64,000 nt of DNA from Nocardia tengchongensis (GTDB taxonomy: Bacteria; Actinomycetota; Actinomycetes; Mycobacteriales; Mycobacteriaceae), in the NCBI RefSeq assembly GCF_018362975.1, contig NZ_CP074371.1, positions 1,798,001-1,862,000 on the forward strand, read 5' to 3'. The notes below the pieces were generated by a model, which worked only from the letters and a program-made list of their open reading frames with translations, searched no databases and was not told where the DNA came from. How positions within the stretch are numbered: position 1 is the first letter of the stretch; each line of letters starts with the position of its first letter. Both the position numbers and the translations under genes were made by a program. This document shows, piece after piece, positions 58,468 to 64,000 of this stretch.

Positions 58468-58514
58468 CGGCCGGACGCGAATTCCGATCGCGAGTAGGAA
58501 TTCGCGTCCGGCCG
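58468..58514. terminator. 18-bp stem hairpin after radA
   Basis: CGGCCGGACGCGAATTCC (58468-58485) and GGAATTCGCGTCCGGCCG (58497-58514) are perfect complements with an 11-base loop, 18 bases after the radA stop. Confidence 0.82.
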
Positions 58515-58536
58515 ATATCGGAATTCGCCGAAAACG

Positions 58537-58570
58537 CCGAAGGCCGGATCCGATCGGATCCGGCCTTCGG
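58537..58570. terminator. 34-base perfect palindrome between convergent genes
   Basis: The sequence is self-complementary around the centre 58553/58554 (CCGAAGGCCGGATCCGA and its complement). Read from the minus strand it ends the following membrane protein gene; it can also back up the hairpin after radA. Confidence 0.8.
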
Positions 58571-58586
58571 GGCGGGTGCTGGATGC

Positions 58587-59253
58587 TCAGGCGATATTGA
58601 ACGGTTCGGGCTGACTGCGGACCGAACCGAGTTGGGCCACAACGGTGTAGGGGCCCGCCGGAACGGGCAGGCGCTCGCCCGCGCAGCCGGGCTGGGAGCT
58701 GGCCCCGGACCAGGTGACGGTGAACGCGGCCTGCTGGCCGGGGGCCAGGGTGCGTATGTCGGGGGTGCCGTCCGGGTAGCAGTCGGTGCTGGACCACAGC
58801 TTGCGCTGGCCGTCGAGGGACTGCACCTGGACCAGCTGCAAGCCCGAACCCATGTGCGCGTCCGCAGACGCCGCTGGAGATGTTGGTGATGACGATGCCG
58901 AACTGCGGCTGCTCGCCGGACTTGTAGGTGGCCTGCCCGACGGTGACCTTCACGGCCAGTGACTGGTCGGGGCACTGGGCCTGGGCGGCGGGGGCGGCCG
59001 CGCCCGAGGTGGCGCCGGAAGGCTTGGCCGAGCTCGGGTCCGGGGTGCTCGAGGCGCTGCTCGAGGGCTTGCCACTGGCTCCGGCGCTGGAGGTGGCGGC
59101 GGCCTTGGTGTCGGACTTGTGGTCGCCGCTGCCCTTCAGCAACGCGAAGCCCACCCAGAGCACCAGGGCGAGTCCGAGCACCATCGCGCCGATCGCGACC
59201 GCGCGACGGCGCCAGTAGATTTCTGGTGGAAGTGGTCCGTTCGGTTCCAGCAC
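58587..59253 (-). CDS. Membrane-anchored hypothetical protein (Rv3587c-like), frameshifted
   Basis: The N-terminal part (YWRRRAVAIGAMVLGLALVL) gives a single membrane anchor at residues 15-38, then a Ser/Ala/Pro-rich linker (SSSASSTPDPSSAKPSG). The extracellular domain starts CPDQSLAVKVTVGQATYKSG and continues in another frame as MGSGLQLVQVQSLDG to SQPEPFNIA. The break is at about 58860-58866; removing one base gives about 221 residues. Four or more Cys suggest disulfides. The positional counterpart in M. tuberculosis is Rv3587c, of unknown function. GTG 59253 is the start. Confidence 0.78.
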
Positions 59254-59388
59254 GCTGACAACGGTAAGGGCACCGTCCGGATCATCCCGAGCAGGGTCTC
59301 GGCGTGTCGGTCGCGAAAGCGCCTCCGGGGCCGGTAAATTCCGGCGCCGCCGGAGGCGCTGCGCTGGTATCAGAGCATCGGGGTGGTA

Positions 59389-60012
59389 TCAGACCACTTC
59401 ACCGATGTTGCCGATGACCCGTCGCAGTTTGATCTCGCCGTCGCCGAGGTTGTAGGTGACGCAGGCGATGGCGCATTCGCCGGTGGCCACCCGCTGGGAG
59501 ATGATCATCGACCGCTGCATGAGCAGGCGGGCGGTCTCCTCGACGTGGCGGGCCTCGAGGTCGTCGACCGATTCCAGGCCTTCGCGGCGGCCGATCAGGA
59601 TGGACGGGGTGACCCGCTCGACGACCGAGCGGATGAATCCGCCGGGGACATTGCCGTGGTCGAGGGCGTCGATGGTGGCGCGGACCGCGCCGCAGCTGTC
59701 GTGCCCGAGCACCACGATGAGCGGCACGTTGAGGACGTGCACGCCGTATTCGATGGAGCCCAGGACCGAGGAGTCGATGACGTGCCCGGCGGTGCGGACC
59801 ACGAACATGTCGCCGAGACCCTGATCGAAGATGATCTCGGCGGCGACCCGGGAGTCGCCGCAGCCGAACAACACCGCCCCGGGCTGCTGCCCGGCAAGCA
59901 GTTTGGTCCGATCGATCGCCCCCTGGCTTGGGTGCTGCAACGTGCCGTTCACGAAGCGCTCGTTGCCTTCACGCAGGGCTTTCCACGCACTGATCGGATT
60001 GTTATGCGGCAT
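59389..60012 (-). CDS. canB: Beta-class carbonic anhydrase
   Basis: A 207-residue zinc enzyme interconverting CO2 and bicarbonate. The zinc ligands are in LFGCGDSRVAAEI (Cys, with Asp-Arg dyad) and VLGHDSCGAVRA (His and Cys), with FVVRTAGHV between them. ATG 60012 (MPHNNPISAWKAL) gives the family start. It is divergent from mutY, as Rv3588c is in M. tuberculosis. Confidence 0.95.
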   Translation of the reverse strand: MPHNNPISAWKALREGNERFVNGTLQHPSQGAIDRTKLLAGQQPGAVLFGCGDSRVAAEIIFDQGLGDMFVVRTAGHVIDSSVLGSIEYGVHVLNVPLIVVLGHDSCGAVRATIDALDHGNVPGGFIRSVVERVTPSILIGRREGLESVDDLEARHVEETARLLMQRSMIISQRVATGECAIACVTYNLGDGEIKLRRVIGNIGEVV

Positions 60013-60260
60013 AGATCCTATTTTCCATGGCCTCACGGTTACCGGCGAGTCCGCGGCGTTACGGTCCGGCAAAGACGCGCTGGCCACGCCGCCGCGAGCT
60101 CGGTGAGCCGCTCGACGCGCCGGGGTGGCGCTCGAACGCACGCCGGGTGGCGGACCCCGGCTCACCGCACATGGATACCATCGCCCGTGGCGGTACGCGG
60201 AGTCTTCCAATGTCCCGCCCTCGGTTCGCGGCCCGGCTCGGTCTGGACTGACGGAGCGGG

Positions 60261-60274
60261 GGAGCGAAGCGGAG
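60261..60274 (+). repeat. GGAGCGAAGCGGAG repeat, copy 1
   Basis: Exact 14-base match to 60320-60333, 59 bases downstream. Confidence 0.7.
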
Positions 60275-60319
60275 GAGCGGAGGAGGGAAGACCGAGCTTG
60301 CAGGGCCGCGAACCCGCCC

Positions 60320-60333
60320 GGAGCGAAGCGGAG
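60320..60333 (+). repeat. GGAGCGAAGCGGAG repeat, copy 2
   Basis: Exact match to copy 1. It ends five bases before the mutY ATG and overlaps its ribosome binding site. Confidence 0.7.
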
Positions 60334-60338
60334 GGCAA

Positions 60339-61205
60339 ATGGATACGGACGCGCTCATCGACTGGTATCGCGATACCGCGCGGGATCTGCCGTGGCGGCG
60401 GCCCGGGGTTACCGCTTGGCAGATTCTGATGAGCGAGATCATGCTGCAGCAGACCCCGGTGGTGCGGGTGGAGCCGATCTGGCGGGAGTGGGTGGCGCGC
60501 TGGCCGGTGCCCTCCGCGATGGCGGCCGCACCGCAGGGTGAGGTGCTGCGGGCGTGGGGCAAGCTCGGCTATCCGCGGCGGGCGCTGCGGCTGCACGAGT
60601 GTGCGCAGGTGCTGGCCGCCGAGCACGGCGACGAGGTGCCCGCCGATGTGGACGTGTTGCTGGGTCTGCCCGGTATCGGGGCGTACACCGCCCGCGCCGT
60701 CGCCTGTTTCGCGTATGGGCAGCGGGTTCCGGTGGTGGACACCAATGTTCGGCGGGTAGTGGCGCGGGCGGTGCACGGTCGCGCCGAGGCCGGGAATCCG
60801 GCCGCCCGGGATCTGGCCGAGACCGAGGAGTTGCTGCCGGCGCGGGTCGATCGGGCCGCGGTGATGTCGGCCGCCCTGATGGAGTTGGGTGCGCTGGTCT
60901 GCACCGCCCGCACGCCGGACTGCGAGCGTTGCCCGCTGCCGGCGTGCGCGTGGGTGTCGGCGGGCCGTCCGGCTTCCGAGGTGGTGCGCAAGGTGCAGAA
61001 GTACGAGGGCACCGATCGTCAGGCGCGGGGCCGGCTGCTGGATGTGCTGCGGGGTTCGTCGGGGCCGGTGGAGCGGGTTCGCTTGGACCTGGCCTGGACT
61101 CGCGATCCGGGGCAGCGGGATCGCGCGCTGGATTCGCTGCTGGTCGACGGCCTCATCGAGCAGACGCCCGACGGCTTGTTCGCGCTGGCCGGTGAGGGCA
61201 GCTGA
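60339..61205 (+). CDS. mutY: A/G-specific adenine glycosylase MutY
   Basis: MutY removes adenine opposite 8-oxoguanine. The 288-residue protein has EIMLQQTPVVRVEPIW (catalytic Glu), the helix-hairpin-helix LPGIGAYTARAVA, the Asp in VPVVDTNVRRVV and a [4Fe-4S] cluster motif CTARTPDCERCPLPAC. The cluster spacing is C-x6-C-x2-C-x4-C; the last gap is one residue shorter than in the E. coli enzyme. It is shorter than E. coli MutY, with a reduced C-terminal part. Confidence 0.95.
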   Translation: MDTDALIDWYRDTARDLPWRRPGVTAWQILMSEIMLQQTPVVRVEPIWREWVARWPVPSAMAAAPQGEVLRAWGKLGYPRRALRLHECAQVLAAEHGDEVPADVDVLLGLPGIGAYTARAVACFAYGQRVPVVDTNVRRVVARAVHGRAEAGNPAARDLAETEELLPARVDRAAVMSAALMELGALVCTARTPDCERCPLPACAWVSAGRPASEVVRKVQKYEGTDRQARGRLLDVLRGSSGPVERVRLDLAWTRDPGQRDRALDSLLVDGLIEQTPDGLFALAGEGS

Positions 61206-61212
61206 ACCTGGA

Positions 61213-61255
61213 ACGCCCCCGCTCGGGCCGAGGGTGACGGTCCGGGCGGGGGCGT
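61213..61255. terminator. Bidirectional terminator after mutY and znuB
   Basis: ACGCCCCCGCTCGGGCC (61213-61229) pairs with GGTCCGGGCGGGGGCGT (61239-61255) in a 17-bp stem with two G-U pairs and a 9-base loop, between convergent genes. Confidence 0.8.
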
Positions 61256-61331
61256 GCGAGGACGATCTGCCGCCCCTCATGCGGTAGATCGTGGTGTCGC
61301 AACCGGTTTCGCGGGATCGACCGCGAAAGAC

Positions 61332-62207
61332 TCAGGCGGCGACCAGGACTCTGCGGCGATTGCGGGTGCGGGAGCCCACCACCCGGCAGATCAGATAGAT
61401 CGTGAACGAGATGGTGGTGACGAAGGTCGAGATCGGGACGCCGGGGGCCAGCGACAGCAGAATGCCGCCGACCGCGGCGATCTCGGCGAACACGATCGAC
61501 AGCACCGCCACCCGGGCCGGGCTCGCGGTGAGCTGGGCGGCCGCGGCGGCGGGGGTGATGAGCAGCGACAGCACCAGTAGCGCGCCCACGATCTGCACGC
61601 CGAAGGCGGCCGTCACGCCGAGCAGTACCGCGAACACGATCGACAGGGCTCGCACCGGAACCCCGCGCGCCACCGCCACTTCCGGGTCGGAGCTGGCGAA
61701 CAGCAGCGGTCGGTAGACGGCGGCCAGCACCACCAGCACCGCCGCGGTGCAGGTGGCCAGCAGGCCGAGGCCGGAGTTGCCGACGCTCACCACCTGGCCG
61801 GTGAGCAGCGAGAATTTGGAGCCCGCGCGTTCCGGGCCGAGCCACAGGAACAGCACCGAAAGCCCGAGGCCGAAGGACAGCACCACCGCGATCACCGAAT
61901 CGCGTTCGCGGGCACGGGAACCGAGCACGCCGAACAGCACGGCCGCCACCACCGAACCGATGATCGCGCCGGTGCCGACGCCGATACCGGCCAGCAGGGC
62001 GGCGGCCGCGCCGGTCAGTGACAGCTCACTGGTGCCGTGCACGGCGAACGACATCTGGCGGCTGATGATGAGCGGGCCGATGGCCCCGGCCAGCAGGCCG
62101 AGCAGCGCGGCGGCGATGACCGCCTGCTGCACGAAGTCGTAGGACATCAGGTGCGCGGTCGTCGACAGGTCGAACAGCTGCGAGAACAGCTTGGACAGCT
62201 TCTCCAT
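61332..62207 (-). CDS. znuB: Metal ABC transporter permease (ZnuB-like)
   Basis: A 291-residue permease with eight or nine membrane helices, including FVQQAVIAAALLGLLAGAIG, RQMSFAVHGTSELSLTGAAA and VVLSFGLGLSVLFLWLG. This pattern is that of the ABC-3 zinc/manganese permeases. The ATG overlaps the stop of the ATPase gene (ATGA). Whether the metal is zinc or manganese cannot be told from the permease alone. Confidence 0.92.
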   Translation of the reverse strand: MEKLSKLFSQLFDLSTTAHLMSYDFVQQAVIAAALLGLLAGAIGPLIISRQMSFAVHGTSELSLTGAAAALLAGIGVGTGAIIGSVVAAVLFGVLGSRARERDSVIAVVLSFGLGLSVLFLWLGPERAGSKFSLLTGQVVSVGNSGLGLLATCTAAVLVVLAAVYRPLLFASSDPEVAVARGVPVRALSIVFAVLLGVTAAFGVQIVGALLVLSLLITPAAAAAQLTASPARVAVLSIVFAEIAAVGGILLSLAPGVPISTFVTTISFTIYLICRVVGSRTRNRRRVLVAA

Positions 62208-63241
62208 CAGGCCCGCGCCTCCCGCTCGCCGTGGTTCTTGCCGGTGCTGCCGTGGCAGTGGGCCGCGCCGGATTCGCCGAGCGCGTCCATGGCGTCGCCG
62301 GTGCCGACGACGACCAGGCGTCCCCGCACCCGCAGCACGTCCACCTCGGTGCCGTACAGCTCGGACAGGGTCTCGGAGGTCATCACCTCGTCGGGCGTGC
62401 CGATCCGGAACTGTCCGTCGACCAGGTACAGCACCCGATCGACCAGCGGCAGAATGGGATTGATCTCGTGGGTCACGAACAGCACGGCGGTGTCGTGGGT
62501 GCGGCGCCGCCGGTCGATCAGTTCGGACACCAGCCGCTGATTCGCCAGATCCAGGGACAGCAGCGGTTCGTCGCACAGCAGCACCCGGGGGTCTCCCGCC
62601 AGCGCCTGCGCGACCCGCAGCCGCTGCTGTTCACCGCCGGACAGCGCGTCCAGCGGCGCATAGGCGAACTTCTCGGCACCGACGGCCGAGATGGCTTCCG
62701 CGACTTTACGTTTCCGCTCCTTGCGGCCCCGGAATCCGATTCCCCAGCGATGCCCGTCCACCCCGAGCCCCACCAGATCGACGCCCCGCAGCTGCGCCCC
62801 GCCCTCGATGGTCTTCTGCTGCGGCACGTACCCGATGGCCGGATTACCCAGCCGCGCGGGCGATCCCGCCACTTCGGCGGTCCCCGCGCTCAATGCCACC
62901 TGTCCCAGCAGCATCCGCAGCATCGAGGTCTTCCCGGACCCGTTGGGACCCAGCACCGCGATGAACTCCCCGGCCGCGGCCTCGAGATCCAGCCCCTCCC
63001 ACAGGGTCCGATCCCCGAACGACAACCGTGCACCCGATAGTCGCACCGCCGGCGTTTCCGCGATGGTCTCCGTGTTCGTCTGTGCCGCACCGATTGTCGC
63101 CGCGTCGAGGCTCACGGTGGCGGCGTTGTCGGTGCGGGTTGCGCGGCCGGACGGGGTGCGTGGGCGCGCACCGGTGAGCGCGCAGCCGGGTTTCGGCGTG
63201 GTGACGCCGGAGGTGGCCGGGGCGTCGGGCGTGGCGGACAT
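62207..63241 (-). CDS. znuC: Metal ABC transporter ATP-binding protein (ZnuC-like)
   Basis: A 344-residue ATPase: Walker A VLGPNGSGKTSMLRMLL, signature LDALSGGEQQRLRVAQAL, Walker B LLCDEPLLSLD and the switch His in FVTHEINPI. The fold starts near residue 67 (VRLSGARLSFGDRTL); the first 65 residues are Thr/Ala-rich and may be non-coding. An internal GTG at 63115 would remove most of them. The C-terminal tail (GAAHCHGSTGKNHGE) has Cys and His that could bind metal. It is 23 bases downstream of znuA. Confidence 0.92.
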   Translation of the reverse strand: MSATPDAPATSGVTTPKPGCALTGARPRTPSGRATRTDNAATVSLDAATIGAAQTNTETIAETPAVRLSGARLSFGDRTLWEGLDLEAAAGEFIAVLGPNGSGKTSMLRMLLGQVALSAGTAEVAGSPARLGNPAIGYVPQQKTIEGGAQLRGVDLVGLGVDGHRWGIGFRGRKERKRKVAEAISAVGAEKFAYAPLDALSGGEQQRLRVAQALAGDPRVLLCDEPLLSLDLANQRLVSELIDRRRRTHDTAVLFVTHEINPILPLVDRVLYLVDGQFRIGTPDEVMTSETLSELYGTEVDVLRVRGRLVVVGTGDAMDALGESGAAHCHGSTGKNHGEREARA

Positions 63242-63264
63242 GGTGGTGCTCCCGGGTGTGGAGG

Positions 63265-64000
63265 TCAGGCCAGGGCCTTGGCGAGGGATTGCGCGTTCTC
63301 GGTCATCCAGGTGACGTAGTCCTTGCCCTGGGGCAGGGTTTCGGTGACCTCGACGACGGTGACGCCGGCCTTGTCGGCGGCGGCGCGGAGGTCCTTGGTG
63401 AGCTTGTCCTCGGTCTGGATGTTGTAGACGAGGGCGCGAACCTGCTTGGCGTTCAGCAGGTCTCGGACGGTCGCCACGTCCTGCGGGGTCGGGTCGGTGC
63501 CCTGTTCGATGGCTTCCTGGAAGGCGTGCGGGGTCTTGTCGTCGGCCTTGGCGGCGGTGAGCAGGTAGGCGGCGATCGGCTCGGTCTGCAGCACCGGCTG
63601 GTTCGGGTGCGCGGCGGCGATCGAGGCGGTGACGGCCTCGACGGGGGCCAGTTTCGCGGCGAAGGCGGCGGCGCGGTCGGTGTAGGCCTGCTTGTGGGCG
63701 GGGTCGATCTCGCCGAGGGCGTCGGCGATGTGCTCGGCGATGTGGCCGACCTGGTGGACGTCGTACCAGACGTGCTCGTTGGCCTCGTGGTCGTGCGCGG
63801 CGGCTTCGGTCTTGGCGGAAGTCGGTGCGGCCGAGGCGTTCTCGTGGGCGTGCCCGCTCTCGGCGGCGATGTCGAAGGCGTTGACCGTCTTGGTGTTGCG
63901 GCCCGCGACGGCCTTGTCGATGAATTCGTCGTAGTGGCCGCCGTTGTAGACGACCAGCTTGGCGTCGGTGATCTTGGCGGCGTCGGCGGGGGAGAGCTCG
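63265..64000 (-). CDS. znuA: Metal ABC transporter substrate-binding protein (ZnuA-like), 5' end beyond the window
   Basis: The frame is open to the end of the window, so the N-terminus and signal peptide are not seen; about 244 residues are visible. Present are VVYNGGHYDEFIDKAV, a His-rich loop region (SGHAHENASAAPTS, then AAAHDHEANEHVWYD) and VLQTEPIAAYLLTAA. The His loop between conserved metal His residues is typical of zinc-specific ZnuA. It ends SLAKALA. It heads the znuA-znuC-znuB operon; Zur regulation is expected but its site would lie outside the window. Confidence 0.92.
   Translation of the reverse strand, partial: ELSPADAAKITDAKLVVYNGGHYDEFIDKAVAGRNTKTVNAFDIAAESGHAHENASAAPTSAKTEAAAHDHEANEHVWYDVHQVGHIAEHIADALGEIDPAHKQAYTDRAAAFAAKLAPVEAVTASIAAAHPNQPVLQTEPIAAYLLTAAKADDKTPHAFQEAIEQGTDPTPQDVATVRDLLNAKQVRALVYNIQTEDKLTKDLRAAADKAGVTVVEVTETLPQGKDYVTWMTENAQSLAKALA

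Larger units (their letters stand above)
60013..60338. other. Divergent canB/mutY intergenic region
   Basis: About 326 bases with no convincing gene. It holds two copies of the purine-rich repeat GGAGCGAAGCGGAG (60261-60274 and 60320-60333) within a purine-rich plus strand (GGAGCGGAGGAGGGAAG). The mutY Shine-Dalgarno-like GGAGGG is part of the second copy. Confidence 0.5.

Overview
The window comes from a high-GC actinobacterium of the Mycobacteriales, and a Nocardia-like genome fits best. The evidence is very high GC, many GTG starts, several leaderless TANNNT promoters, and a gene order matching the block known from Mycobacterium tuberculosis: metalloprotease-tilS-hpt, ftsH-folE-folP-folB-folK, the DUF2520 gene-panC-panD-coaX, lysS-lsr2, clpC1, mhuD, cysS-ispF-ispD-carD, lpqE-radA, and canB-mutY. 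No phage, insertion sequence, CRISPR array, rRNA or tRNA was seen. Species assignment is inference.

Layout. 0-2.5 kb: end of a zinc metalloprotease gene, then tilS and hpt. 2.5-18.2 kb: a lineage-specific insert with a LysR regulator, an amidase, a membrane Ser/Thr kinase next to a degenerate pseudokinase paralogue, two small-molecule kinases, an SDR plus aldehyde dehydrogenase pair with a divergent PucR regulator, and DUF proteins. 18.4-28.4 kb: ftsH, the folate operon, then pantothenate/CoA synthesis. 28.4-29.6 kb: a cysteine-catabolic unit (cysteine dioxygenase and a rhodanese) behind what looks like a cysteine-codon leader peptide with mutually exclusive hairpins. 29.6-38.3 kb: lysS, lsr2, an FHA-HTH protein, two tandem secreted lipases and clpC1. 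38.3-51.3 kb: accessory transport and stress genes (two-component system with ABC exporter, TetR/azoreductase/SMR module, OsmC, mhuD, acyl-CoA genes). 51.4-61.2 kb: rlmB, cysS, ispF, ispD, carD, lpqE, radA, canB, mutY. 61.3-64 kb: a zinc/manganese ABC importer whose binding-protein gene runs off the window.

The most important caution concerns sequence quality. Eight genes (tilS, the pseudokinase, folP, the DUF2520 gene, panC, cysS, carD and the membrane protein gene after radA) carry a single-base frame break. Most breaks lie in short G runs that look one base short. Essential genes are hit, and the repaired lengths match the families, so I read these as base-calling or assembly errors rather than decay.

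The most interesting biology is (1) the CysCys leader upstream of cysteine dioxygenase, whose hairpin order predicts an attenuator that switches ON when cysteine is plentiful; (2) the overlapping membrane kinase/pseudokinase pair; and (3) several clear operator layouts: paired inverted sites between tetR and the azoreductase gene, paired GGAAC-N2-GTTC sites before the lipases, and repeated ATACGTCCGG boxes before an ABC exporter.
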